The translations under genes and the position numbers were made by a program. From Condylostoma magnum (lineage: Eukaryota; Ciliophora; Heterotrichea; Heterotrichida; Condylostomatidae): DNA of 49,523 nt. How positions within the stretch are numbered: the stretch's first letter is position 1; the number at the start of each line of letters is the position of its first letter. Below the pieces are notes generated by a model. It did not search any database. It saw only the letters and a program-made list of their open reading frames with translations, and was not told the DNA's origin. Below are positions 1-12,885 of the stretch, in pieces. The stretch spans positions 1 to 49,523 of the forward strand of contig CAKKTI010000128.1 of assembly GCA_920105805.1 (NCBI GenBank). Direction: 5' to 3'.

Positions 1-1502
1 GTCCTAATTATTAATGCAATATTTCAATCATCGTACATCATAAATGGCTAACCGGTTTAAGTGTTTATAACAGAGTAATACGTTTCTCCATCAAAGAATT
101 ATCCATTATAATCTACTAATACTTAGCATTGCTGCTATTAACCTCCATTCTATTCTTGCAAAGCAATTTACACACCACCACTAGGTAATAAAGCAGTATT
201 GCTATTACTTTTATAATAATAATAGAAGTACTCGCTTGGTACTGTTAAAGAGCGTTAAGCTTGACCTTTATAATTACTTGTAAAATTGTTGGCACATTGT
301 CCATCTATTAAAATGTATTAACTCTTACAGTCTGTGCATTCTTCCTCTTAAGTTTTTAATTCATTGCATCCTATTTAATAACACTACTCATTATACATGT
401 AATAGTCATTAGATAAGCAGTCATCAAACTTATAAAACTTTTAAGTGTATTTTAAGCCCTAAATATCAGAAGTAATTGCAATTTCACTTATAGCTATTGT
501 TTCAGAAGAGTAATAGTTCTTTATAGTATACTCTTTACCTGGAAATGATGATGCTATACTTAAGTCATTGAATATTTCCTCAGAATCTACATATAACTCG
601 TAATTACTTTAACTATCAAATTATATATTAGTGCAACTTCATTGCTAAAGAACAACCGGGTACTTGATTACTTCCTTATCTTATAACACCACTGTAAGGT
701 CTTTACTATCATCTATTTTTACTTACAGTAAACTATTTCCTAAGCTGTCTTCTATTTCTAATACCATTTCTTATTACACTGGTGTTTAAACTACATTAAA
801 ACAAAGCGCTACTCCCAATACTTCAGGGATACTTGGAAACTTAAATTAATCTAATACATAATCCCCACTAAAAGACTAGTACATTCCATATGAGCTTTAC
901 TGTCTCTACCAAAGAGGAGGTGTCCATGTATAGAAAATCTTTTAATTAATCTCTGTAAAATCTTAATCAATGGATCTTGCATCAGTATGTATAGATAATC
1001 CCGTCATACATCCATTATAATCGAGATAATCAGAGAAGATTTCTAGTATTGTTTAATATCTCACTGAAAAAGGCTATAATCTAGAATTAAGAGTGGACTC
1101 AGTTACTCCGTTGATTTTTAGCTGATACTAAACTTATAAATCTTTTGTTATCTCCTGATGCATTGCTACTTTCGTTCAATTATTCTTGTTAGAAGTTTTA
1201 ATGCTAAGATCAACTTAAAAGGTAGAGGTAGGAAGTATAGAAGCTTCAGAGTCATCCCCAAAAGTAATCTTTATCTAATTTGTATTTTTATCTTTAAATC
1301 TAAGGGAAGATTTGTAATCCTCCTGAAAGAAGACTCAAAAGAATAAGACGAAGTTATCAGAGGCAGATTCTATTTAGTTGGAGTGTCTTAAAACATGAGA
1401 ATCTGAGGAATCGTAGCTGTATAGGATGAGATAGTAGTCTTCTGGGAAGATGTTGACAACAGAACAGTTGCTGAGTTGGAGAAAGAATAACAAAAAGCGC
1501 AT
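1..1502 (-). CDS. Secreted/surface LamG-like protein, 3' end outside window
   Basis: About 500 residues are visible; the C-terminus lies beyond the left edge. The start at 1502 opens a hydrophobic signal peptide (MRFLLFFLQL) followed by a mature-looking N-terminus. Two concanavalin A/LamG-like stretches follow, roughly residues 45-180 and 205-370. The first has the family's pattern LFFWVFF ... NNWTKVAM ... YQLKING. A short Cys-rich segment near residues 385-430 (CTDCKSQYILIDGQC) resembles the furin/GCC2-type repeats of ciliate surface proteins. TAA and TAG are frequent and read as Gln; TGA reads as Trp in KNNW. The domain style recalls the two giant surface proteins at 8077 and 32918, but it is not a close copy. 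No ligand or function can be assigned. Confidence 0.75.
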
Positions 1503-1618
1503 TTTTTAATTATAATTAGCTAGAGATCGCTTAAATCTAAGTAAATTAAGGGTTCCTTAAGTTAAATAGGAGAGAAACTTGTATGATAAAGCAAATTTGA
1601 TAGATTAAATATTTTAAA

Positions 1619-2263
1619 ATGGAAACCATGCCGGCTTAATAGCATTATTCCCAATTTAGATATAAAAAGTATATTATAGATACTTATTACAGCTATTTTA
1701 ATAATTTATTTAAGGAGAGGCAATAGGGAATCATTCATAATTTAGTAAGAATACCACTTAGAAAATATAAAGAGTTAGAAATTATCAAAATTAGGCAATA
1801 TGATAAAGATGTAATAGTACTAGATGATTATACGAAATTGCAGAAATACAAATAATTTCGAAAAGCTTGTGTTCTATATTTTAAAAGAGGAAATATAGAT
1901 AGAAGATCAAATGAATTAATCAGCTCTTAATCAAATAAAATGTTATCACACGATTAATTAAGATTGAGTTAACTCAAATAATAAAGACTCTTAAACAAGT
2001 ATGACCTTAAAAGAGCAGACTTAATGAATTAGAACAAATAGTACTATATGCTGTTTGAATAAAGTAATTATACAAAAATGTTTTAATAGTATATTTAAAA
2101 GAGGGCTATATATGGATAATAAGCCCTACATTTTTAATAGTCTCCTTACATCTAATTGTAACGAAAAGAATTTAGTCAATCTATTCTTTCTATCCTTAGT
2201 TATTTCTTGCACCTTTAATTATTGCAAAACGAACATTCTTAGTCTAATTTATACCTAAAATAA
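1619..2263 (+). CDS. Hypothetical basic, helix-rich protein
   Basis: I do not recognise this protein. Read with TAA/TAG as Gln and TGA as Trp it gives about 214 residues rich in Lys, Arg, Tyr and Gln, with a plausible mix of acidic residues (for example YKELEIIKIRQYDKDVIVLD). The coding strand is purine-rich, like the surrounding plus genes. The start is the first of two close ATGs (1619, 1628), 116 nt from the divergent start at 1502. The proposed TAA at 2261 lies 17 nt before the next ATG at 2281, a spacing seen repeatedly in this window. The other two plus frames are also open here, and a frame running from an ATG at 1450 into the next gene is a real alternative. Confidence 0.4.
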
Positions 2264-2280
2264 GCCTAATACTAATTAAT

Positions 2281-3348
2281 ATGGAGTACACTATTAAATT
2301 TCCTAATTTAGCTAAGAATAAAAGAAAAGAAATAAAATAAGAAGTAGCCTGGACTGAGTAGTTAGCAAGAGTAAGAAAAAGTTTTCTGAACACCTTATAA
2401 AGTTAGAAAAATAAGTTAATTACCCTACAATAATCAAATGACCATTAAGAGAAGAAGTAATAAAATAAATATAAGAAGTTTAGCAAGCGTTATTTGTCAA
2501 TACCAGATACAAAGTAAACCTTATCATAAATGAGTCCTAAAACAACCAAATATTAAAAAGATTTCAAAACGAAAATGTACAAGAAATCAAGCCAAATTTA
2601 ATAATGAATAAAAATAAGAGAAATTCAGAATAAAAGGCTGTTAAAGGATCATTTGAGTTATATTATTTTGAATAAGAAGCAATTTAAAGGAATATCATAG
2701 CTTTTTACAAAATAAATGCTAGTTTTTACTATCATGAATACTTTTAACCAGCTTTACATTAGTTAAATTGTAAATTTTATATAGAAAAGAAAAAGAATAA
2801 CTTTCAAATTACTTAAACTGCTTTAATAATTTTCTGTATGTATAGGAAAACTGCGCATTATTTTACAGAGAAAACGAGGAGATAAGCTTATAAATATTGC
2901 ATAAAAAAACTAAAACTTATTTACAAGTCATATTCACCAAAAGAGAAAAAGATTTATAGCCTTAGTAAATCAAAGTTTATAAGAGATATTGAAAAAATCT
3001 CGATTATTTAATTGCTATGCCATTTACAGGTAAAATATACTATTTATACAAAGAAGTATTAGAAAGTATTTGTCTCTTAAGTAAAATAAATTAAGACTGC
3101 TTCATTATCAGTGGTAATAAATTATTTTAGAGTAGGAGGGAAAGTTAGATGATTTGCTTATAAAGAAATATGTTATGAAATTTTACGACGTAAACTGGCG
3201 TCAGCTAAGGTAAAAGGTTTAAGAGCATTTATACAAAATAATCAAAGGAATTGATACAGTGGAAGTAATAGCATTTCCTTTGTTTTCTCTGGCTCGTAGA
3301 AGAAATATATATATTAGCAAGTATTTTGCAAAACTAATTACTAACTAA
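2281..3348 (+). CDS. Hypothetical IQ-like, basic coiled protein
   Basis: About 355 residues from ATG 2281 to TAA 3346. The first third is a charged helical region (EVAWTEQLARVRKSFLN). The middle is Lys-rich. Near residues 255-285 sits an IQ-like calmodulin-binding segment (ILFIQRSIRKYLSLKQNK). The C-terminus has ordinary globular composition (GIDTVEVIAFPLFSLARRR), the best argument for this frame, since a competing frame loses credibility there. TAA 3346 is 38 nt from the end of the convergent USP gene. A short run of TAA TAA TGA near 2599 lies in frame and would be read as Gln-Gln-Trp. I cannot name a family; an axonemal or cortical IQ protein would fit but is a guess. Confidence 0.5.
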
Positions 3349-3386
3349 GTTAAATAAAACTTTTTTAAATACTCTATTTCTTTTTA

Positions 3387-5366
3387 TTATTTATCTTCAA
3401 TATCGATATTAAGCACATAAAAATCTTCACTATAAATATCATCAGACTCTTTAGAAATAGGAGGTCCACCTCCATATAAAGTAACTAGCATAACTCATTA
3501 CTAAGGATAAACAGCTCTATAATCTTTAAATTTCTGCAATTACTCTTTTAAACCTCCATTTTCATCAAACAACACTTAATTATTGATATTTCCAGGAAAA
3601 GCTCCTCCTTTTAAAAATAAAATCCACCTATCAATTCACTAGGCAGATAAAATAAATAACGGTTATTGAATATCAGAAAGACTTCTGAATAACAGCAGCT
3701 CAGGCTTTAATCTATTAATTAGCAATTCAAGTTTAGGATTTTAGCACTTGGAGCACTGTATAACATTCTAAAGTATATCTCTATCAGTTTTATATTATTA
3801 CCACAGCATTTAAGCATCCTGTAATCTAATTTTAGTAAACATTTAAATAGAAATTCCAGGTCTTAGGTTTTAATGCCTACACACTAAATGCTGCATATGT
3901 AGTTTGGAAAAGCTGCATTTTGACCTAAAAAGATTGTATATATCGTTAGGAATATAAGCACTTGGCTCTCCAGATTACAAGATAGGATATTACTCGTTAG
4001 GTATTCTTTAATAAAATACAACATATGCCTAGGCCTAGCGTACTTTATCTACATTGACTTAAGTTACTATTGAGTCATTATAGCAGTGCCATTGCTACGT
4101 TTTCTCATTGTAGCAATAAGCTATATAATGTCCTGAGTGGATATCTCCAATATGCTCAATAAGAGCAGTTAGTTTATAACTGCAATTCTATTATTTCTTC
4201 ATTACATAATCTAAATTCATTTCTAAAGGAGTGTGCACTCTAGTATCTAACTTCTACCCAAAACTTTCATACTTAAATCGTTTAATCAAAATAGCTAGTA
4301 CATTTGGAAGCTTTTTAAAGGAAGAATCTCTATTAAAATCAGTATACTACTTGCATATATCACATTAAAGTTGCTGGGACCCTGTAAACTTTTCACTTGC
4401 AAGTAGATTGATAATACCGTGAATTATACTAGGCTCACTGTGATCTTGGAATAACCGTTGTAAGAAGTTACCTCTGGATTGCTCATAAGCATCCCTGTCA
4501 TTTTATGGCAAACTTTTCATAACCTTTTCTAAATTCTGCTTAATTTCACTTATTGGTGAAACTGGAATAGGCATTTCAAAGTTCTTTTCTACTTTTGTGT
4601 TTGTATGTCCACATCTCAAACAATTAAATCTGTTTTCTTAGCTTCATTGGAAAAGATCACTTATAATGGATTTGTTTTTCTAGCCAATTTTCTTAGCCAA
4701 TGTCTCATGTACACAATCTAGCAACATCCTTAAAAACTCTTATGAATCTTACTGCTAAAATCCACTAAACATGGGCAAAGTACTGTGCATTTCATTCAAA
4801 AATTCTACAGGATCATACGAATTTTAATCAGTTAATCCCATTTACATAAAAACCTCAATTAACTGAACAATGAAATTCTTATTATTCTGAATCCCTACCT
4901 CTTAGTCAATGTACAGATACTTTGTAAAGTATTTGTTCAAAGGCTTTATTGAGTATAAGCACTGTAATGCGGAATTCATGTAACAAGTGTTCCCATTGTT
5001 TTAAAGTCCCCTTGGTACAGATTTGATAGTCATACATCCTAAAATTTTATTTAAAACTGGGGCTCCAAATTTCACATCTGATTAAAATTTACTTGAACTA
5101 CACCTTTTACACTCAAAAGATCTATCCTTCATACTAAAAATACAGTAATGAGCACCTGAGTTCAACTTACTTTCAAAATAATGCGAATTCATGTGCTAAA
5201 TACAAGCCTTGTAATAGCATTTCTCGTGAAGACATACATAAAGCTAGGGGTACTGTTCAGTGCAATCATCACAATAAAGCATTTAGTTTTAAATACCTTG
5301 TCTTATCTACTGCTTCATATAAGGAATACCTAACTAGGACAATGATTCTAGGTGAATACACAGCAT
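3387..5366 (-). CDS. Ubiquitin carboxyl-terminal hydrolase, USP20/33-like
   Basis: A 659-residue deubiquitinase that should remove ubiquitin from proteins. The order is: a zinc-finger UBP-like region at residues 30-95 (CDDC, CLHEKC, HMNSH, CKRC); the USP catalytic core, with the Cys box GNTCYMNSALQC near residue 128, a CxxC pair (CLRCG ... CDIC) and the His box SGHYIAYC near residue 415; and a C-terminal DUSP-like domain around residues 540-640 (WIDRWILFLKGG, VTLYGGGPP). ZnF-UBP plus USP plus DUSP is the USP20/33 arrangement, here with one recognisable DUSP. The stop is TAA 3387-3389, followed directly by a second TAA. The first ATG (5366) lies 10 nt after the stop of the K+ channel gene; inner ATGs at 5318 and 5282 are possible starts and would leave a longer leader. 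Confidence 0.85.
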
Positions 5367-5376
5367 ATTTATTTAA

Positions 5377-7494
5377 CTAATTATTCTTCAATTAGGCTTG
5401 GAATTCTTACTTTTAGTCCCTACTTTTCTTAATTTTGTTAATTAGATTTTTCTGCATTGGATTTCTTCTACGATGCTTTGCTTTTTGTATTAATTTGTTT
5501 AAAGGTTGAAGTTTCTGTGATAGATTCTCCACTATACGCTCTAATTTGTTAATTTTATCACCAGCTGTGTCAATTCCTTATTAAATCACTCCGATTTTGG
5601 TATCGAGTAATTAGTTCTTATACTCTTAATTGCTCATTATAACAGGCCTGACTTCTAACTAGCTTCCAGAGTCGAAAAGGTCTTAACCCCATTACATTTA
5701 TCTAATTTCTTAAAATTAAGGCCGCTTATTCAGGATCTCAAGTACTTATTCTTTACTTTCCTTGATTTTACTCATTCTTTCAGCAGCTGTTTTCTTTATA
5801 AATTTTCCATCATTTGGGAAATCCTTTAATACCATTAACAAGTTATTCTTAGTTAGAGTTAAAAACTAGGAAGAGCCACAGATCTATACAGTGTTTAAAC
5901 GTGTGCATTAAGCAATGATTTCAATTTCTCCAATATACGAGCCCTTGAAGAAGGATTTATAAGGAACATTTCCAATCTCAATAACTAGATTTATTCTTCC
6001 TTTAGTAATGAAATACACTTCATCAGCGTGGTCTTTCTCCTTATACAGGAAATCTTAGTCCTTTAGCTTCAGTGGCTTTAACAAAGGCATTACAGCTACA
6101 GTAAAAGCATTATCCCTCCCGCTGAAAAACGCCAATTCCTACGCAATTCCATTATACATAGAACATGCCACATCATATCTCAGACCTTTTGACAAATCAT
6201 TAAACAAAGAGTGGTTATCTGTCTATACTAACCCGAATTTGAGAGTGTTGTACTTAATAGCCTCCCTGATCTTACTCTTGCATTCCTAAGAAATCCCGGT
6301 CTCATCTGAAAACTCCTAAACTGCTGCCAATTTCGCCTTTAGTATAGTATCTCTAGAGTCAATATCACTGAGCATAGAGCTTAAAGATCCAATTGTGAAG
6401 GAATAAAACCCCACTCCAAGTATCATCCAAATAATCGCCATAACCATTTCTAAATCAGTGTGAGCTGATATGTCACCATAGCCAACTGTTGTAACTGTAG
6501 TAAAGGCCCAGTACATCGATGCTAAGTATTGTCTTCCTGTGTCATCATCCTAAAATCCTCCTAAAGTTACTCACGAATCTGGGCCAAAATCTTCTAGTTT
6601 TGCAACAAAGAATCAAATACAGGAAACTATGTGAACGCAAACTCCCACTGTAAGCATAAATTTTAGCATTTTAAAGACATGCACATTTATCTTGAAATTG
6701 TCCTATGCTTTCTCCAGCAAGTTGCACTCTTTGTAGTACTTGAAAATCTTAGCCATTCTTGCAATTCGGAGTAATTTGTAAAGACGAGGCAATCTTAGGA
6801 GTCTTATTCAGGTATTATAGCGAGTACCTGATGATTACTAGTCCTCTTGGCCTAATGATTATTCTATCAAACTAAAAGGAATACATGCCACCGTGTCCAA
6901 AGCAAATCATCCAGTTAAATATCCCAATGCTATTTTTCTAGAGTTTAGTACTTCATCACCTTCATCGTCAGTATAGGTACTTAGGAAATTGACGATGATA
7001 TCTATGAAAAAAAGACCGTCTATAAGTAATTCTAAGATCGTTCAACCATCATAAAACACTGTTTCTGAAAATGCTAGTCTATATGGCATTATAGTTGCTG
7101 TATAAAACAGCAGCACTGTTATTATTATATTTCAAACTAGTTTAAAGCGACTGTTGTATCTTATTTGGTATCATTTAGGTATAAGAATGATCTGGGTTTC
7201 CTCGTTTGGTAGTAAGGGAATTGGCTCAGCTTCCTGTTAAGATTCTTCTAAACTGGCTACGTCGTTTTCAAATCCATAGACTAATAGCTCCTCGTTGATG
7301 TTTCTAATGGCCTTTCTAATCTTTATTTTAAATATTGCTCGTTTTCAGACCTAGTAGTATTTGTACCGTTTAGTTTTTTTAGTGTATGGAGATCAGTTTG
7401 CAGGATTTACACTAGAGGAGTTTAAAGTGTTTGATTAAAGTGAGTCTTCTTGGCTAAAGATTGTGTTTTCCAAAGAGTCTTGGACTTTGTTCAT
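5377..7494 (-). CDS. Voltage-gated K+ channel with cyclic-nucleotide-binding-type domain
   Basis: A 705-residue channel of the EAG/HCN/CNG-related type found in ciliates, expected in the plasma or ciliary membrane. After a cytoplasmic N-terminus come six membrane segments (about residues 130-420). S4 is basic (IRLLRLPRLYKLLRIARM) and the selectivity filter is TTVGYGD near residue 338, which indicates K+ selectivity. A C-linker and a cNMP-binding-like domain follow (about residues 440-560; KSFFKGSYIGEIEI), then a charged, coiled C-terminal tail rich in Lys and Gln. The cNMP fold lacks an obvious GE...R(S/T)A phosphate cassette, so ligand binding is doubtful. TGA is used for Trp. Terminator is TAG 5377-5379; the next gene's first ATG is 10 nt further on. 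Confidence 0.88.
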
Positions 7495-8076
7495 TTTTTT
7501 AAGTTGTGAGGTGTTTGAATATATGGAATGGAGTTATTCAAGGTAATTTTTTCGTTAAAGGAATGATTTACATCTAAAGTGAACGTAAGATATTAACTCT
7601 GTAATATACTAAAAATGAATGCTTTGTTACTAGAAGGAAAGCTATTCAGATAGCAAATTACTCAATAGAAATATGTTGATTAGTTATTTTAATATCTCTG
7701 TATTTGTTATTAATAAGATATATACAACATATAGATATAAATCGACTATTATAATTAACAAATTATAATAAAAGACTAAGAAAAGTAAGTTAACTTTTAA
7801 GCTTATTCGATGATAGTTTACCAAAATGTGAAAATACTTATATATTGTTCTTTCTATAAACATTATCATCATTTAATCCTGTGAGATCTATAGTTATACA
7901 AATTAAACAGATAAAATAGCATTAATTTCCAATACTTACTATTATTAAGTTAAACCATTTAATGTTCGATGTATTAATTATTATCTAAAACACATGTATA
8001 AAAAGTCTACTCAATATCATAATTAAATTACAAGAAATGAATGTAGTTAACGATAAAAAATTACTAATTAACAAGC
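7495..8076. other. AT-rich spacer upstream of the K+ channel
   Basis: 582 bases between the K+ channel start and the 3' end of the large surface-protein gene, both on the minus strand. It is very AT-rich, with no purine-strand bias, recognisable domain or tRNA-like stem. A stop-free 62-codon minus frame at 7684-7872 encodes only a hydrophobic, low-complexity string and is most likely chance. By this window's standard the interval is unusually long, so it probably holds the channel promoter. Confidence 0.5.
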
Positions 8077-11000
8077 CTAATCTTTTCTTGCATTGTAAGG
8101 CTGACAGATACCCTATTGTTATAAATAAAAGCTAAGTATAAATTACTGATTTTAAAACTCTAGCTAGGAAATTTAATCTGACAATTGAGTAGGTTCGCTT
8201 TCCCTTTTCTACGAACAACATTTATTCTTTAAATATACGATTACTTTCGCTATTGATGTAAAGTAGAATGCAAGCATTTGTAAAATTATAACGAAATATA
8301 AGCATCCAAGAATATATCAGCTAAAAGCGTTAATTTAATCCATCTAAGCATTTAAAATAGTGTATAAAAGAATACAAGCACACAAAAAGCAAATTTCTTG
8401 AATCAATGAAAGCATATTTCCCATAAACTTCTTTTCATATGGTTTGGCAATATACAAGGCTATTATGTAACTTACTTAGGTTATTATAACATAGTTTAAT
8501 TAGTTGATACTGGAAAAATATTCAAATAATATTATATTGGCTATAATAATCTTTTTCAGCAAATTGCAAATTATAAAATACTTTCTTAGTAAGCTGTTAG
8601 TTTTAAATCCGTTTCAGAATTCATTAAAATATTATTAACCAGTACCATGTCCTCTTTTTTCTTGTATAAGCAGTATTATAGGAATGAGTAATACAGTTAA
8701 TACAATAGCAATCGAAATAAACAATCCTATATACTGAATAATTGAGGTTCACTGTCTATATCTTAAATCATTCAGCTAGATTAAAACTGCTATATAGATG
8801 GGTAAAAATAAGCTGACTCCTAGTCTAATAAAAAATTTGTAACTCATAAAAAAGTAAATTTTATCGAAAAATGACTTTCCTCTGAAGCAATTAAAGCAAA
8901 TCAGCATAATCTTTACTATAAGTGCTGCTAAAAATACTATCAAAATATTACCTATATTCTTGATTATATTACAATCAATTTCTTATTGCTTAAATGAGTC
9001 ATTGAAATAATAATTTTCATCGAAATCTATATAATCAATTATTATATTTGGAATAGATTTTAAATTTGCGATTTCTCACGATTGCATAAAGCTTACTAAT
9101 TCTTCGGAATACTATAAATTTAAAAATAGTAAAAAGTAAGTAAACTGCATACTTTCTACTGATTTTCAAATTGAATTAAAATCTATATTGTAGCCCATAA
9201 GTGAAAAAATAAAAGATACACCAATTGACGTTCCAGTTGAGCCTGAGGTTGCTTCCCCAGCAGCTGCTAATGCTTCACTTTATTAAGGAATATAAGTTTC
9301 CTCTATTACACAATTATAATTAGTAGCAGTTTCAAATCCATATTCATCTTTTAATTTGGTTATGAACGTAATCTTTATTACTCCGTTTGCATAGACTGCA
9401 AATTAAGGGAACACTCATATAACTATCTAGTCTGTTAATTCATCAGATACAAATACTTCTCTTAATGCTGTCACATTCCCTATTTTTGTTTGAATTTGAC
9501 TTAAAAAATCTGCTGAAATTTAAAGCTTTTTGTTAAAGTTGATTATAATTATGTATTTATCGTTTTCTAGTCTTTCATATTTGATTTAGGTTTCAATTTT
9601 ATTATTAGAGCATCCATTTTCATTGCATTTATATCCTTTTTCTATTGTACAATTTTTACTGCACCCATCTCCGTTTACTTAATTACCATCTTCACATTCA
9701 AATTAATTAAAAATCAAATCATCTCCACAAACCTCTTAGCACCTTTTAGCAACATTACTTAATATATACTCTTTAAGTAGATCTATTGAAACACTTCAAT
9801 CCAATCCAAATCCTTAAATTTAGCTACATATATAACACTCACCATTAATCAGAAAAGTTTCATCACTGCATTTAGTACATTCAAGCTAATCCTGAATAAT
9901 CATGCAATCCAAACAAAATTATTAGCATGGTGTACAATTTTCCTATTGGTCTATATAAAATCCTCTTGGACAATTACAATATGTAATCTTAGATACATAG
10001 TTTTCACCACAAGGAATGCATTGGTTCAACTCATTAATAAAATTGTTTCCTATACACTCACAATTAAAACCTATTAATTAATAGCTTTGAATGCATTATT
10101 AGCAAATTTGATCAAATAGTTCGCATCTTAAATCGATATTTTACACTAGGTTAACATCAATTATTTCAATATTATAGATATTTGTGATTTGTAGTATAGG
10201 ATTTATTTTTATACTCACAGCATAAGTGCCTAATACAATTTCATTAAACCTCAATCGTATTTTTGCCTTTAAGTCTTTCTAAGGTAAATCATAGCTTCAT
10301 TCAAAATCTTATACTCCACTAATTGAAACCTCGAAAATTCCTTCTACATTATCTTAATATTCAATACATGATGAAAACTCTACGATAATTTCATATTCCT
10401 CTAGGATTTTTCCAGTATAGTAGCTAAAAGGCTCTTCATCCATTACAAGTAAGCACACAGAAGTTCCCCTTATCTGATTTTAGCAAGCACTATTTGATTC
10501 CACATTACAAAATGAATCACATCCATCTCCATTGATTGAGTTCCCATCATCACACTGAACTTAATCAAGGAAAATCCCATCACCACATATTTCAGTACAC
10601 TGTTATATAGCATCTGTTAAAACGTATTATGGTAGCTATCCAATTTAAATATCCCAATCGTCAGAGAACCCTTGTATTTTGTCACAGTGGTACTCATTGC
10701 AAAAGTCATTTGTTAGTTAGCAGCCTTTACATGATTAAGTAATAATTTCACACTCAGGAGTGCATGTACTTTGTGATAAATCACAGTCTAGGCATTCTAA
10801 GCAAGCTGAATTAGGTTAGACTGTAGGGTCAAAATCAGTAAATTTCCTATAGTTGATTTAAAATACAATGCCACTGAATTACGAATCACTTGATAAACTT
10901 GGATCTGATAAATAGTGCGTTGATCCATAAAAACTAACTAAAAGATCTTAAATAGTCAAAGATTCTGTTATATCATTATTTAGTTATAGTTTAATAACTT

Positions 11001-12846
11001 GTTCATCAAAAGAATATGAAAAGCTTACCCTTAATCAATCATTATCATTATGATCTGATTTTGTTACTTTTAGTTATAAAGATTCCTCATATACATTGAA
11101 TGTTTCAAGACTTACACTCAAAGTTTTATTAGAACTTTTATCGATTTTAAGCTTCAGTATATTTAGATCTTGTTTTTATACCACAAATAAGTTTTACCCT
11201 GACCAATATTTCAGCCATATTTATATCTAGAATTCGATAGGCATTCCAGGGCTATTTCCTTGTTCATCTTAGACTGTCATATATTAGTTTTAACTAAATT
11301 AATATCCTATTGCAGGATTATAGTAAGGCTCATCTTAGTCTCCTGAAAATTACGGATTTCCAAAAATAAGTTTAAAATTGTTACTTTATACCCAACCAAT
11401 ATTCTTTTCATAAAGCTCAAAAATCAGAGGATAATAGTCCCCATTGCAAGATTAATCTACTATTTCATTCTACCATCATTAGCAGCTTTAAAGACATATG
11501 TTTGTTTGAAATTACTTTTTAAATCCGCTAATGCAACTATCACATTACTTATACGATCTCTGTGTACAAGTTAAACAGTTTTTATAGCAGGGCATACATT
11601 GACCCAAGTATAGTATAAATCCTTCAGTGCACCCAGTTATAGTTAAATCGTCATCAACTACAGCATTTGGAATGATATGAATATGCCCAGTTAACTAATC
11701 TAATTATGATTTTGAGACGAAACTATTATATATTCTAGAATCAAAGAATTTTGAATAATTATCCCTGATTTTTAGCCTGAGTTGTCCTCCTACTAAAGGT
11801 TTTCAGCATGGATCATTACTAAAACCATATGCTTGTCATGAAGATTCTTCATTTTTATTTCTAAAATAAATTCTCCCCGTATACTCATTAACTCCAAATC
11901 CTAGTTAATGTCATTATTATTATTCTATTTATACCATTTTATTATCATCACACTCTAATTTTCCTAAGCAAAAGTCTCCTACTCATTATTCACTGTAGCA
12001 ATCATCTTTAAGCCTTAATTGCACTTCATAATCAATTAAATTATTCATACCAATTACAGTACATTCATAAGGACAATTTAACTTATAACCTGAAGCAAAT
12101 TAAACTTTATTATCATCAAATGTAATGCTTAAGTTATCTTAAAGGATATCCTCAAATACTTTACCATCCGACTTATAACTATAATTAAGAGAATAGAAAG
12201 GCCTATAAGAAATGGGTAAATACTGCCCGCAAACTGGAGAAATATAATTTAAGCCTTCACATTATTTTCTCTCCGTGAACTCAGTTTCATCTAATCCTTC
12301 ATTGTTATGAAAGATTAAATCCATAATAATTCCTTCGAATGATGTTGCTAATATTAGCTATGTTCCTTAAACGATCAAATCTGAGCTAGAAAAATCTTAA
12401 ACATCGTTTACACTTGATTAATCTTATCCATAGAATAAAATAACTTATTTCAAAGTGTTTTTGATCGAAATTATTACAAAGGTTCACTCCTTTAGCCCAT
12501 TCTACGTTTAAATTACAATTTATTAAACTTATTGAGTAGCTGATGTGGTTAAAATTATTTGCTAGTTTTGTAGATTTAAACTTAGCGCTAATATTGTCTA
12601 TCCTTCATATTTTATCACCAAAATCTCTTACAAGAAAGTTTTATAAGGATAAAATCAAAATGACAAGCTAAAATCTTAAAATTCCTTTTCCTCGTAATAA
12701 AATGAAGAGTTTAAATTAATTTGAACGTTTTAATTAGATATATCCATATCACTACTGGGCAAAAAGTAAACAGGATTTAAAGGGTGTATTATTTAATACC
12801 TCATCGCCACTACTAAAACGATATTCATTACAAGAGCATTTACCAT
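8077..12846 (-). CDS. Giant Cys-rich multi-pass surface protein, paralogue A
   Basis: A 1589-residue membrane protein: signal peptide (MVNALVMNIVLVVAM); LamG-like N-terminal domains; Cys-rich furin-like repeats; two DUF4215-type repeats at about residues 752 (CGDGIFLDQVQCDDGNS) and 1032 (CGDDLIFNQFECEDGNQ); a third Cys-rich cluster; then eight or so membrane segments from residue 1205. It aligns end to end with the 1595-residue protein at 32918, starting RYQIIHPLNPV versus RYQIINPLNPV. That alignment shows that TAA TAA at 8632-8637 is read as Gln-Gln: the paralogue has Gln-Gln, one of them CAA, at the same place, and the shared C-terminal membrane region follows. The likely stop is TAG 8077-8079, after the conserved GICQPY motif. 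Role unknown; such proteins usually sit on ciliate surfaces. Confidence 0.88.
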
Positions 12847-12885
12847 TTTTATTATAACCTTCTATAAAACCACTATAATTTATAA

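Noticed and set aside
1158-1500. Plus-strand frame with a good-looking product from ATG 1158
   Set aside because: The opposite strand continues a LamG-like domain into a signal peptide starting at 1502; the plus reading has no support.
2242-2264. A 23-nt GT...AG segment that could act as a small intron joining two frames
   Set aside because: No other gene in the window needs an intron, and heterotrich introns are typically 15-16 nt; two separate genes are simpler.
8037-8576. A plus-strand frame starting at ATG 8037 with convincing protein-like composition
   Set aside because: The minus strand here aligns with the C-terminal membrane region of the paralogous surface protein at 32918-37705, so the plus frame is a shadow.
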